Of a DNA stretch of 64,000 nt, positions 26,624 through 35,296 are shown in pieces. This DNA is from Rhizobium leguminosarum bv. viciae USDA 2370. GTDB taxonomy: Bacteria > Pseudomonadota > Alphaproteobacteria > Rhizobiales > Rhizobiaceae. The position numbers and the translations under genes are program-made. Position 1 is the stretch's first letter, and the number at the start of each line of letters is the position of its first letter. The stretch is taken from contig NZ_MRDL01000001.1 of assembly GCF_002008365.1 (NCBI RefSeq), forward strand, positions 62,001-126,000. Reading direction: 5' to 3'. Under the pieces are notes generated by a model that did not search any database, was not told the DNA's origin, and saw only the letters and a program-made list of their open reading frames with translations.

Positions 26624-27373
26624 TCAGGCGGCCTTACGGCCCGGAAGCTCGACCCCGAGCCGGCTCAGAAGGTGGATTCGGAATTGCGCAAAGCGCGGAT
26701 CGCCGTGGTCGCGCGGCGTCGGCAGATCGATCTTGAGATCCTCGATGAGGCGGCCTTCGTCGAGAACCAGTATGCGGTCGGCCAGCGAAATCGCCTCGTC
26801 GACGTCGTGGGTGACGAGCAGCACGGCAGGACGGTGTCTTGCACACAACTCCCTGAGCAGATCGTGCATTTTCAGCCGAGTCAGCGCATCAAGCGCGCCA
26901 AACGGCTCATCGGCGAGAAGCAGGGCCGGTTCGCGCACCAGCGAACGGGCAAGAGCGACTCTCTGCTGCTCGCCACCCGAGAGCTGGTTCGGCCACGCCG
27001 TTTCCCGACCCGCAAGTCCTACCTCCGCCAAAGCCTTCCGTCCGGCTTCCTGGCCGGAAGGTCCACGTAGGCCGAGCGTGACGTTCTGGATGACGCTGCG
27101 CCACGGCAGCAGGCGGGCGTCCTGGAAAACCACCGAGAGGCTCTCCGGCGTCTCGAGGGTGCCGGTTCCCTCGACACCATGATCCAGACCGGCAAGAGCC
27201 CTGAGGAACGTGCTTTTGCCGGAACCACTGCGGCCGAGCAGGGCGACGAACTCGCCTTCTTCAATATCGAGATCGACGCCGTCGAGGATCGTCTTCGTCG
27301 CAAACCGCCGATCGAGGTTTCGCACGTGGACGGCTTTGGTTGCGGACTTCAGTTTGCCAGGGTGCGGCGCCAT
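26624..27373 (-). CDS. ssuB: ABC transporter ATP-binding protein, SsuB type
   Basis: A 249-residue ATPase with Walker A GRSGSGKST near residue 46, Q-loop DARLLPWRSVIQNV, signature LSGGEQQRVALARSL near residue 134, Walker B LLADEPFGALDALTR and H-loop VTHDVDEAI. LLPW after the Q-loop is typical of the sulfonate/taurine/nitrate group. Its start overlaps the permease gene by 25 bases, so a later start is possible, but the extra N-terminal residues are compatible with the family. Confidence 0.92.
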   Translation of the reverse strand: MAPHPGKLKSATKAVHVRNLDRRFATKTILDGVDLDIEEGEFVALLGRSGSGKSTFLRALAGLDHGVEGTGTLETPESLSVVFQDARLLPWRSVIQNVTLGLRGPSGQEAGRKALAEVGLAGRETAWPNQLSGGEQQRVALARSLVREPALLLADEPFGALDALTRLKMHDLLRELCARHRPAVLLVTHDVDEAISLADRILVLDEGRLIEDLKIDLPTPRDHGDPRFAQFRIHLLSRLGVELPGRKAA

Positions 27374-28248
27374 GAGAGGACCCTCCGTTCAAGCAGGCGG
27401 ACGAGAGCGTCCGAAACGAGACCGAGCAGCACATAGACCACCAGACCGACGAGAATGACGTCGGTCTGCCCGTAATTTCGGGCAAGATCGATCATGTAAC
27501 CGAGGCCGCTGGTGGCGTTGATCTGCTCGACCACGACAAGAGAAACCCAGCAGAGGGTGACGGCAAACCGCAGACCCAGAAGGAAACCCGGCAGGGCGCC
27601 GGGCAGCACCACCTGAAGGATGAAGTCCTTCTGGCTCATGCGCAGGGTCTCGGCCAGCTCGACGTAACGGCTGTCGATGCTGCGGAGCGCATTGTGGGTG
27701 TGGATGTAAATCGGCACGATCACGGCAAGCGCGATGGTCGTAACCTTCATGCTCTCACCGATGCCGAACCACAGGATCAGCAAGGGGATCAGGGCCAGCG
27801 TCGGTATCGCGCGCTTGATCTGGACCGGCCCGTCGATCAGGGCTTCACCGATCCGGGACAGGCCGGCGATAACCGCCAGGATCGTGCCGATCAGCAATCC
27901 GATGCTAAGGCCGAGCAGGGCGCGGGTCGCCGACGTCACGAAATTGTCCTGCAGGCGACCCTGCTCTATGAGCCTTACGAAAGCCTCGATGACAGTCCAC
28001 GGCGCCGACAGGATGCGCGGGTCGATCCATCCCAATGCCGAACCGACGACCCAGGTCAGGACAAGCAATACCGGCCCGATCTGCAACCCGAAAGGGATCG
28101 CGGGTCCGGGACCCAGCCTGCGCCGGGCGCGGGGGCCAGCAGAGCTAGCCGCGCCAACCGCCTTTGCCACGCGTGAGCCTCCATGCGCAACTCTCCCGCT
28201 TGTTGTCAGGGATAGTTTCGCCTCATCTGCATCCCAAGTGGTTGCCAT
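27349..28248 (-). CDS. ssuC: ABC transporter permease, SsuC type
   Basis: A 299-residue permease with about six membrane segments after a polar N-terminal 50 residues. The coupling loop ELAETLRMSQKDFILQVVLPGALPGFLLGLR lies near residues 200-230, and the C-terminal LARNYGQTDVILVGLVVYVLLGLVSD is typical of the SsuC/TauC family. It lies between binding-protein and ATPase genes. The N-terminal extension is unusually long; internal starts are possible. Confidence 0.92.
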   Translation of the reverse strand: MATTWDADEAKLSLTTSGRVAHGGSRVAKAVGAASSAGPRARRRLGPGPAIPFGLQIGPVLLVLTWVVGSALGWIDPRILSAPWTVIEAFVRLIEQGRLQDNFVTSATRALLGLSIGLLIGTILAVIAGLSRIGEALIDGPVQIKRAIPTLALIPLLILWFGIGESMKVTTIALAVIVPIYIHTHNALRSIDSRYVELAETLRMSQKDFILQVVLPGALPGFLLGLRFAVTLCWVSLVVVEQINATSGLGYMIDLARNYGQTDVILVGLVVYVLLGLVSDALVRLLERRVLSWRRTLAN

Positions 28249-28282
28249 GTTTCAGATCTCCTCTCCGAAGGAATGTCGAACG

Positions 28283-29308
28283 TTACTGGCTCTTGGCCAA
28301 AGCCGCGGCACCGAGCTTTTCGAAGCGGTTGTCGAAAATCTGCTCTACATTGAAGGGTTTGTAGCCGAGCTCGTCCGCCAGCAGGTTGATGGTTTCCTGG
28401 TGGCGCTTCTTCACTTCGCTCCAATCGGCGGGAACGATCTGTTCGCCGGTCAGCTTGACGAGAAACTCCCCGTCCTCCTGGCTAAGGCCCTGCTGACCGA
28501 CGTAATATTCCTTGATCCAGAGATCCGGGTTCCGGTTCACCCATTCGGTGGCGCGTGCCCACAGACCGACATATTCGGCGAGCGCGGCCGCCTTGGCGGG
28601 GTCGTCCAGAACCCATTGCGGCGCATAAAGATGGCTCGGATCGTCCCGCAGGCCGTGCTTCACGAGGGTCGCTCCGTCCGATCCGTATTGGGTGATATAG
28701 CGCCTGATGTAGACGCCGCCGAGCGGTGCGATGTCGACTTGCTTGCTCGCCAATGCCTTCGGATAGACGTCGCTGGTGCTTGGCAGTTCCACCAAGGTGA
28801 CGTCGCCGCTCTTCAAGCCTGCGGCATGGAGGGCACGCAGAACGAGCGTGCCCTGAGCCTGCCCCGGGCTGAAGGCGATGCGTTTACCGCGGAAATCCGC
28901 CAGCGTCTTGACGGCCGCGCCTGGCGCGATGCCGAAGCGGTAGATGGGATTGGCAATCGGGTCACGGCGTTCGCGATAGGCGATGTTGCGGACGGGCAGG
29001 TTGTTCCAGTTGGCGAAGATCGAGGGGATCTCGGCCACCGATCCGACATCGAGCGCATGGGCGCGGAAAGCTTCCGACGTCTGCGGCCCGCCGCTGATAT
29101 TGGCCCATTTGACTTCAAAACTGAGCTCTTTATCGAGGCCGGACACCTCGAGAGCTTTCTGAGTGACCGGATCGCCGATCGTCAGCACCGTGCCTGGCGG
29201 CACTTTGGAAAGCAGGGGGACGTCTGCCTGGGCTGACGCCAGACCATGAATGGCACTGAGACCAAGCAGACTGAACAACGCAATTTTGAATGTCTTTGCC
29301 AGTGTCAT
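28283..29308 (-). CDS. ssuA: Sulfonate/taurine-type ABC substrate-binding protein
   Basis: A 341-residue periplasmic protein with signal peptide MTLAKTFKIALFSLLGLSAIHGLASA. The mature part shows VLTIGDPVTQKALEVSGLDKELSFEVKWANISGGPQTSEAFRAHALDVGSV, the SsuA pattern. The start at 29308 puts the signal peptide at the N-terminus; a GTG at 29353 is less likely. It is the first gene of the minus-strand operon and is preceded by the TCTAT-N7-ATAGA motif shared with the other sulfur cluster. Confidence 0.88.
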   Translation of the reverse strand: MTLAKTFKIALFSLLGLSAIHGLASAQADVPLLSKVPPGTVLTIGDPVTQKALEVSGLDKELSFEVKWANISGGPQTSEAFRAHALDVGSVAEIPSIFANWNNLPVRNIAYRERRDPIANPIYRFGIAPGAAVKTLADFRGKRIAFSPGQAQGTLVLRALHAAGLKSGDVTLVELPSTSDVYPKALASKQVDIAPLGGVYIRRYITQYGSDGATLVKHGLRDDPSHLYAPQWVLDDPAKAAALAEYVGLWARATEWVNRNPDLWIKEYYVGQQGLSQEDGEFLVKLTGEQIVPADWSEVKKRHQETINLLADELGYKPFNVEQIFDNRFEKLGAAALAKSQ

Positions 29309-29370
29309 CGTCGATCTTCCCGTTTCGGATTGTTGTTTGCAGGAACGATGCACGGTAAGATGGCGGATAA

Positions 29371-29387
29371 TCTATTAAATCGATAGA
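29371..29387. promoter_or_regulatory. TCTAT-N7-ATAGA motif upstream of sulfur cluster 2
   Basis: Five-base arms with a seven-base spacer lie 63 bp upstream of the binding-protein start in an AT-rich promoter-like region. The core equals that at 6046-6062 upstream of the first monooxygenase gene. No regulator gene is adjacent, so control would be in trans. Confidence 0.5.
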
Positions 29388-29496
29388 CTATTTAGTTTAA
29401 TAAAAGCGCTGCTGGTGGAAAATTGTCCCCAAAAGTCGAGCAACCGGAACGATCGCATCCGGCGCCTTCGCAGGATGATCGGCGTTAGCAGGCGTG

Positions 29497-29532
29497 AAAA
29501 AAGCGCCTGGGACCGTCATCCGCGGGCGCTTT
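29497..29532 (-). terminator. Intrinsic terminator of the sugar-acid ABC operon
   Basis: Read on the minus strand, AAAGCGCC and GGCGCTTT form an eight-base stem followed directly by a run of six T (the A-run at 29497-29502). It lies 64 bp after the stop of the small Dabb-like gene, so it should end the transcript that begins near 33764. Confidence 0.82.
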
Positions 29533-29595
29533 ACGGGTCTTTGTTCAACCACCTTTCAGGCGCCCGAACCGTCTGAATGTCAGACTCGTCTGATG

Positions 29596-29934
29596 TCAGG
29601 CAATATGTGGTGCGTATTCATTGGCCGAGAATACGTGGTGATGCACCTTGCCGGTGAAGAGTTGCAGGAGTTCGCCGGTGACTTCGCGGCTCTGCGACCG
29701 CACATCGGAGAGAAGTGCCGCCTTCACCGCATCCATATCGGGATAGCGAATGGCCAAGGCCATGGCGTAGACCGGGGCGCCCTCGTCGCGCTCCATCCCA
29801 TCCAGCACCCGTATTTCTTCGGCTCCCGGAAATTTCGTCCAGAGAGGGACGAGCCGCTGCCGCACGAATTCGCGGAATTCTTCTTCCCGACCGGAATGGA
29901 TTTCGCCTTCAAACAAAGCATAACGAATGATCAT
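29596..29934 (-). CDS. Small dimeric alpha-beta barrel (Dabb/EthD-like) protein
   Basis: A 112-residue protein, MIIRYALFEGEIHSGREEEFREFVRQ and onward, with the beta-alpha-beta pattern of ferredoxin-like dimeric alpha-beta barrels (EthD, Dabb, antibiotic monooxygenase-type families). Such proteins act as small oxygenases, isomerases, mutarotases or stress proteins. It closes the ABC operon, 96 bp after the binding-protein gene and just before an intrinsic terminator. A sugar mutarotase-like role would suit the context but is speculation; no catalytic residues can be assigned. Confidence 0.6.
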   Translation of the reverse strand: MIIRYALFEGEIHSGREEEFREFVRQRLVPLWTKFPGAEEIRVLDGMERDEGAPVYAMALAIRYPDMDAVKAALLSDVRSQSREVTGELLQLFTGKVHHHVFSANEYAPHIA

Positions 29935-30029
29935 AGGTTCTCTTTTCCAAAACTCGCCGGAGCTGGATCGATAGTGGTGTGTTGTCGGAACATCAGGGCG
30001 TATCGGTCGATACGCCCTGACTGGAAGGG

Positions 30030-31133
30030 TTATTTACCCCAGATTTTCTTGTATTGATCGCGATAGCCGTTGTCGGGATCGAAGCTGTTCTTCGGTCCGC
30101 CGTCAAACTCGACGTTCTGGCTGGTCACCACATGGAGCGGCGACACATAGCCGGACCATGGAGCGCCCGCAAAGGCGCGGTTCAATTCGTCAACGAGCTG
30201 CCAGCCCTGGAGGTTGAGCGGCTCGGCGACCGTGACGGCCTGGAACTGCTTGGCGCGGATACGCTGATAGGCGCTCTCCGAACCGTCGCCGGCTGCGACG
30301 TTCACCGGCTTTCCGTCGCCTGCAATGCCGGCCGAGGCGAGCGAGGGTCCCATGAAGTCGTAATAGAGGTCGTTGATCGCCAGCGAATGCGTCCACTTCG
30401 CGCCATACTTCTGCAGAAGCGAGGTGGTGAGCTGCGGCATGCGCTGAGAGGTTTCGGCAATCGGCGTGTCGACATATTCGAGCACCGTGCCGCCGAGATC
30501 CTCGATCTCCTTCTTCATACGATCGGCCTTGGCGATCGCGATCGCATAGGTGGAGTCGGTAAAGATGATGACACCAGGCTTGCCGCCGGCATCGGCAAAG
30601 GCCCAATCCGCCGCAGACTTCGAGACTTCCATGGCATCGGTGGTGACGTTTGCGAAGACGCCGACTTCGGGAACCGGACCGACCGCCGAGGCGGCGTGCC
30701 AGGAAACCATTGGAATGCCGGCAGCCTTGGCTGCTTCCATCGCCGGCTTCTGTTCGACCGCGTCAAAGCCGTTGATGATGATGCCATCCGGCTTCAGCGC
30801 CATGGCCTGGCCGAACGCCGCGGTCCGTCCGCCGATTGAACCGGCGCCGTCAAGCGCCTTGACCGTCCAGCCGAGCGCGCCTGCCGCTTCCTGCACGCCA
30901 TTGACCACGCCGAGGATGCCACCGTTTTTCATATCGCCGGCAAGAATGACGATGTTCTTTCCGGCAGCGCCCTTGGGGCCGCTCGTCGGCCCATCCCAGG
31001 CGCTCACCTTGGAAGCATACTTTTCGACCACAGCCTTGGCATCGGTCATGGAATCGGCGAATGCCGGCATGCTGAGCATAACGGCGACGGTTGCGACCGT
31101 TGCCTGCAATAACGTTCTGCGCTTCATGTTCAC
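30030..31133 (-). CDS. Sugar/sugar-acid ABC transporter substrate-binding protein
   Basis: A 367-residue type-1 periplasmic binding protein with a Sec-type signal peptide (MKRRTLLQATVATVAVMLSMPAFA). The mature part contains KNIVILAGDMKNGGILGVVNGVQEAAGALGWTVKALDG and ALKPDGIIINGFDAVEQKPAMEAAKAAGIPMVSWHA, the RbsB-like fold. It follows the permease gene by 45 bp. Because the operon shares an operator with gluconate/idonate genes, a sugar acid such as gluconate, idonate or a ketogluconate is the likely ligand. Confidence 0.88.
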   Translation of the reverse strand: MNMKRRTLLQATVATVAVMLSMPAFADSMTDAKAVVEKYASKVSAWDGPTSGPKGAAGKNIVILAGDMKNGGILGVVNGVQEAAGALGWTVKALDGAGSIGGRTAAFGQAMALKPDGIIINGFDAVEQKPAMEAAKAAGIPMVSWHAASAVGPVPEVGVFANVTTDAMEVSKSAADWAFADAGGKPGVIIFTDSTYAIAIAKADRMKKEIEDLGGTVLEYVDTPIAETSQRMPQLTTSLLQKYGAKWTHSLAINDLYYDFMGPSLASAGIAGDGKPVNVAAGDGSESAYQRIRAKQFQAVTVAEPLNLQGWQLVDELNRAFAGAPWSGYVSPLHVVTSQNVEFDGGPKNSFDPDNGYRDQYKKIWGK

Positions 31134-31178
31134 TCCTCCATTTTGTTTGTTATGAAATGCCGGGATGAGCCGGCATCC

Positions 31179-32219
31179 TCATTTGGATGCGGGTGTGATC
31201 CTCCTCACAACTCCGCGCTTGCGCTGGGCGTAACCTGCTATGCCGATGGCAATCAGCAGGGTCACGCCGTTGAACAGCGGTTCGACGAAGAACGACCCGC
31301 CGAATTGCTGAATTCCTGATATTCCGACCGCCAGGATGATGACGCCGATCAAGGTGCCCCAGACGTTCACCCGTCCGGGCTTGATCGTCGTCGATCCGAG
31401 GAACGCGCCGACAAGTGCCGGCAGGAGATATTCGAGGCCGACGCTCGCCTGGCCGATGCGCAGCTTCGAGGCGAGAAGAACCCCGGTCAGAGCCGCCAGC
31501 AGCCCCGAGGTGACGAATGCGCCGATCACGAATTTGCGGACTGGAATACCATTGAGTGCGGCCGCCTTCGGATTGGCGCCGATGGCGTAGAGATAGCGGC
31601 CGATCGGCAGGTATTCGAGCACGATCCACATGCAGATCGCAATCAGCAGCACGTAGAAGCCGGTGATCGGCAGGCCGAACAGCATGGTGCCGTTCAGCGC
31701 ATAGAAACCCTCAGGCAGGACGCCGACCACCTGCCGCCCGCCGGTGTGCCAGAGGGCAAGCGCGTAGAGAACCGTTCCGGTGCCGAGTGTTGCGATGAAG
31801 CTGTCGATCTTTGCGACTTCGACCAGCAGCCCGTTGATAAAGCCGGTCAGGACGCCGAGCGCGAGGACGATGACAACCGCGACCGGCCAGGGCAGGCCGT
31901 AGGCCGTTTGCAGGCTGATGGCGAGGATGTGCCAGAGCACGATGCCATAGCCGACGGTCAGGTCTATGCGGCCGGATGCCATCGGGATCATCGCAGCCAG
32001 CGACAGAAGCGCAATGATTGCCTTGTCTGATACAATCGAACGGACGTTCAACACGGTCGGGAACGTATCAGGTAGAAGGATCGAGAAGATCACGATCAGG
32101 CCGACGGTCAAGATCACCAGCCCGTAAACCGGGATCAGGCGTCCGATCTTCTGTCCGGTGGACAGACCGGCCATTTCGCTCTTGGTCGGCTCCAGCGCCG
32201 TGGATTCAATGGATTGCAT
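31179..32219 (-). CDS. Sugar/sugar-acid ABC transporter permease, RbsC family
   Basis: A 346-residue permease with about ten membrane segments. Motifs include AAMIPMASGRIDLTVGYGIVLWH (variant GxIDLTVG) near residue 98 and LLPALVGAFLGSTTIKPGRVNVWGTLIG near residue 265. It is a single permease and so probably a homodimer. It lies 18 bp after the ATPase gene in the same operon. Confidence 0.92.
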   Translation of the reverse strand: MQSIESTALEPTKSEMAGLSTGQKIGRLIPVYGLVILTVGLIVIFSILLPDTFPTVLNVRSIVSDKAIIALLSLAAMIPMASGRIDLTVGYGIVLWHILAISLQTAYGLPWPVAVVIVLALGVLTGFINGLLVEVAKIDSFIATLGTGTVLYALALWHTGGRQVVGVLPEGFYALNGTMLFGLPITGFYVLLIAICMWIVLEYLPIGRYLYAIGANPKAAALNGIPVRKFVIGAFVTSGLLAALTGVLLASKLRIGQASVGLEYLLPALVGAFLGSTTIKPGRVNVWGTLIGVIILAVGISGIQQFGGSFFVEPLFNGVTLLIAIGIAGYAQRKRGVVRRITPASK

Positions 32220-32237
32220 GGCTGTTCTCCCGATGGC

Positions 32238-33764
32238 TCAAGCAGCTTCCGACGCGGATGCGGCCGTGATGACCGCCTCCGTCGTCAGGCCGCTTCCAGT
32301 CAGTTCGCTGACGATTTTGCCGCGCGAGAAAACCAGCGCGCGGTGGCAGATATGGGCGATTTCCTCAAAGTCCGTCGACACCACGACAACCGCGAGGCCG
32401 GCCTCGAGCGCCTGGGTGATCAGACGGTAGATCTCCGCACGCGCTCCGATATCGACGCCGGCAGTCGGATCTTCTGCGACCAGCAGCTTGCGGCCGGTCG
32501 CCAGCCAACGGCCGACGACCACTTTTTGCTGATTGCCGCCCGACAGGGCCTCTACCGGCAGATCCGGGTCGTTCGGCCGCAGGCCGACGGAATGGCCGAT
32601 CTTATGGGCAAGATCGGCTTCGCCGCGCGGCGACAGGAAGGACAAAAGCCCGCGTCCGACGGCTCCCGGATTGAGGTAGGTATTTTCCCGAATGGAAAGC
32701 GAGAGCGCCACGGATTCCTCCGTCCGGTCACGGGCAATCAAGCCGATGCCCGACGCCATAGCGCGCCGCGGGCTGGAAAGGTCGGGGGCCTCGTCATGCA
32801 GCAGAACCGAGCCGTTGAAGGGCTCGCAACCGAACAGCGCGCGGCCGATCCGTTCCTGGCCGGCGCCACGCAATCCAGCCAATCCCAAAAGCTCGCCCTC
32901 GCGGATATCGAACGATATCGCGCCCGTGCCGGCGCAAACGAGATCGCGAACCTTGACGATCGCCTTGCCGGGCGTGATCTGGGTCTTGGAAAACAGGCTG
33001 TCACCGCTGCGGCCGATGATCATCGTCACCAGCTCGTCGGGGGTCGTCTCGCTGACGGGCTTCTGTCCCACCATGCATCCGTCGCGCAGAACGGCGACCC
33101 GATCGGCAATCCGGAAAATCTCGTCCAGCCTGTGGGAGACATAGATCATCCCGACGCCGCGATCCTTTAAGGGGCGGATCGCATTGAACAGCCGATCGAC
33201 TTCATCGGCGGGAAGGCTCGCCGTCGGCTCGTCGAGCACCAGCACGTCGGCTTCGACGGCAAGTGCACGGGCGATGGCGACAAGCGATTTTTCCGTGCGC
33301 GACAGCGCCGAGACCCGCGTGGTGGGATCGAAATCGCAGCCGACCAGTTTCAACGCTTCCTTGGCACGCGCCTGCGTCCTGTTCCAGTCGATCAGGCCGC
33401 GACGCATCGAGAAACCCTGCGACAGGCCCATATTCTCGCCGACGGTCATCCACTCGATCAAGCCGAGATCCTGGTGGATGAAGGCAACCGGCTGCCGCTC
33501 GTTCGGCTTCGGGGGGCGATGATGGTAGCTCTGGCCGCGAAACAGGATGTCGCCGGCATCGGGCTTGTAGATACCCGCAAGCGTCTTGATGAGTGTCGAT
33601 TTGCCGGCGCCGTTTTCCCCCAGCAGCGCGAGGATTTCGCCCTCGCGCAGATCGATCGAGACGTCCCGCAGCGCTTGCGTGCCGCCGAAGCTCTTGGTGA
33701 TCGATTGGAACTCCAGCAGTCTCTTGGCTTCCACTGTGGCTCCTCCCAAAGCTGCGGTTGTCAT
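32238..33764 (-). CDS. Sugar/sugar-acid ABC transporter ATP-binding protein, RbsA family
   Basis: A 508-residue tandem ATPase. Walker A GENGAGKST lies near residue 50, first-half Walker B VLVLDEPTASLPADEV, and second-half signature LSGGNQQKVVVGRWL near residue 405. It is the first gene of the ABC operon. A perfect 16-bp palindrome ends eight bases upstream of the start codon region (33772-33787), where a LacI-type repressor would block transcription. Confidence 0.93.
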   Translation of the reverse strand: MTTAALGGATVEAKRLLEFQSITKSFGGTQALRDVSIDLREGEILALLGENGAGKSTLIKTLAGIYKPDAGDILFRGQSYHHRPPKPNERQPVAFIHQDLGLIEWMTVGENMGLSQGFSMRRGLIDWNRTQARAKEALKLVGCDFDPTTRVSALSRTEKSLVAIARALAVEADVLVLDEPTASLPADEVDRLFNAIRPLKDRGVGMIYVSHRLDEIFRIADRVAVLRDGCMVGQKPVSETTPDELVTMIIGRSGDSLFSKTQITPGKAIVKVRDLVCAGTGAISFDIREGELLGLAGLRGAGQERIGRALFGCEPFNGSVLLHDEAPDLSSPRRAMASGIGLIARDRTEESVALSLSIRENTYLNPGAVGRGLLSFLSPRGEADLAHKIGHSVGLRPNDPDLPVEALSGGNQQKVVVGRWLATGRKLLVAEDPTAGVDIGARAEIYRLITQALEAGLAVVVVSTDFEEIAHICHRALVFSRGKIVSELTGSGLTTEAVITAASASEAA

Positions 33765-33771
33765 TGGTCGT

Positions 33772-33787
33772 ATGTTATCGATAACAT
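33772..33787. promoter_or_regulatory. LacI-type operator, copy 1
   Basis: ATGTTATCGATAACAT is a perfect 16-bp palindrome with the central CG typical of LacI-family sites. It overlaps the promoter/leader of the ATPase gene. The same sequence recurs at 36149-36164, with degenerate copies at 39409 and 39546. Confidence 0.85.
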
Positions 33788-33842
33788 TTATGGATGGTCA
33801 AGCGGAAAGATGACGATCTCGAATTTCTCAGCGAGATTGACG

Positions 33843-34736
33843 TCAGCCGGCCTGAAATCCGTCGAGAAGACGCATCATCTCGGCGGAGTCCTTCGGCCCG
33901 AGACCGGCAGCGCAGAGCAGGCGGTGAATTTCGACCACGGAGCCGGTCATCGGCAATGGCGTCTTGGTCTTCAGCGCGAAGGCCTGAAGTGAATCCAGGT
34001 CCTTCAACATGTTGTCGATTCTGCCTGTCGGCGAGAAATCCCGGGCGGCGAATTTCGCCATGAATTCCTGCATCATCCGGCTGTCCGCCCTGCCGCCCGC
34101 AAGGGCTGCCGGAATGGCGGCCGGATCGACGCCGCCGGCTTCAGCGAGCTTCACCGCCTCGGCGACGGCCTGAAACAGCACGGCGCAAAACAGCTGATTG
34201 ATCAGTTTGGTGGTCTGCCCGGCGCCGGATGCACCCATCAGCGTGTAATTGGCGGCAAGATGCCGCATCACCACGCGCGCCCGTTCGAAATCCTCAGGGC
34301 TGCCGCCGGCCATAATTGTCAGGCGTCCGCTCAGCGCACCTGGCACGCCGCCGGAGAGCGGGCAATCCACCCATGCCATGCCGGTTTCCCGACGCAGCCG
34401 CATCGCCATCTCAGCCGTCTCGGCGGGGTCGATCGACGACATGTCGATCAGCAGCTTGTCGGCATTTGCAGCCGCCGCAACACCCTTTTCGCCGAAGACG
34501 ACAGCGCGGACGATGCTGGCGTGATTGAGGCTCAGCACACAAAACGCCGACCGTGAGACCGCTTCCTCCACAGAGCCGGCCGCGCGTGCGCCCTTGGCCT
34601 CCAAAACCGCGACTTTTTCGGTATCCAGGTCGAAGACGGAGACCTTATGCCCGGTTTCGATCAATCGGGTGACGATCGCGGTTCCCATGATACCGGCACC
34701 GATGACGGCGACATCTGCTCTATAGTTATCCTGCAT
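33843..34736 (-). CDS. NAD(P)-dependent beta-hydroxyacid dehydrogenase (HIBADH family)
   Basis: A 297-residue protein with an N-terminal Rossmann fold (DVAVIGAGIMGTAIVTRLIETGHKVSVFDLD), a substrate-site DCPLSGGVPGALSGRL near residue 125, and the catalytic lysine in GQTTKLINQLF near residue 173. The family includes 3-hydroxyisobutyrate, tartronate-semialdehyde and 6-phosphogluconate-like dehydrogenases. It adjoins the gluconokinase gene end to end in an operon of SDR, kinase and this gene. Which step it serves in sugar-acid breakdown is unclear. Confidence 0.88.
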   Translation of the reverse strand: MQDNYRADVAVIGAGIMGTAIVTRLIETGHKVSVFDLDTEKVAVLEAKGARAAGSVEEAVSRSAFCVLSLNHASIVRAVVFGEKGVAAAANADKLLIDMSSIDPAETAEMAMRLRRETGMAWVDCPLSGGVPGALSGRLTIMAGGSPEDFERARVVMRHLAANYTLMGASGAGQTTKLINQLFCAVLFQAVAEAVKLAEAGGVDPAAIPAALAGGRADSRMMQEFMAKFAARDFSPTGRIDNMLKDLDSLQAFALKTKTPLPMTGSVVEIHRLLCAAGLGPKDSAEMMRLLDGFQAG

Positions 34737-34737
34737 G

Positions 34738-35286
34738 TTAATCTCCTCCCTTGACGGCCATGCCGCTCAGTCCCTTGCAAGCCAGTGCCACAATATCATC
34801 CAAGGCATTGTCGATCGCCACCGTCACCACACCAGCTTCACCGGTCGGCGGCTCCAGTGTCTGCAACTGGCTGTCGAGCAAAGTCGCGGGCATGAAATGG
34901 CCCTGACGAGCCTGCATGCGCGACAGCAGCAGATTGCGGGACCCTTCGAGGAAAACAAAGGCGAGATGCCCGTCCGCCGCCTGCCTCAACCTGTCCCGAT
35001 AGCTTCTCTTCAGCGCCGAACAGGAAATCACCAGCCCTTGCGATGCTCTTTGCGCGGTCTTTATTTCCTCGCCGATCCGGTCGAGCCAGGGCAGGCGGTC
35101 GTCGTCAGTAAGCGGTATGCCCTGCGCCATCTTCTCGACATTTCCAGCGGGGTGGAGTTGGTCGCCCTCCACAAACTCCATGCCGTTTTGAGCAGCGACG
35201 CGTTCTCCGACCGAGGATTTGCCGCAGCCGCTGACGCCCATGACGACGACAGCAAGAGGCCGTGCCTTCTTCTCGAAATCCATCAT
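34738..35286 (-). CDS. gntK: Gluconokinase
   Basis: A 182-residue P-loop kinase. Visible motifs are VVMGVSGCGKSSVGERVA (Walker A), DQLHPAGNVEKMAQGIPLTDDDRLPWL and SCSALKRSYRDRLR, diagnostic of GntK/IdnK. It phosphorylates D-gluconate to 6-phosphogluconate, which enters the Entner-Doudoroff or pentose phosphate pathway. Two adjacent ATG codons (35286 and 35283) are possible starts just after the SDR stop; a longer frame from 35505 overlaps the SDR gene and is rejected. Confidence 0.92.
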   Translation of the reverse strand: MMDFEKKARPLAVVVMGVSGCGKSSVGERVAAQNGMEFVEGDQLHPAGNVEKMAQGIPLTDDDRLPWLDRIGEEIKTAQRASQGLVISCSALKRSYRDRLRQAADGHLAFVFLEGSRNLLLSRMQARQGHFMPATLLDSQLQTLEPPTGEAGVVTVAIDNALDDIVALACKGLSGMAVKGGD

Positions 35287-35296
35287 CTCGTCTCTA

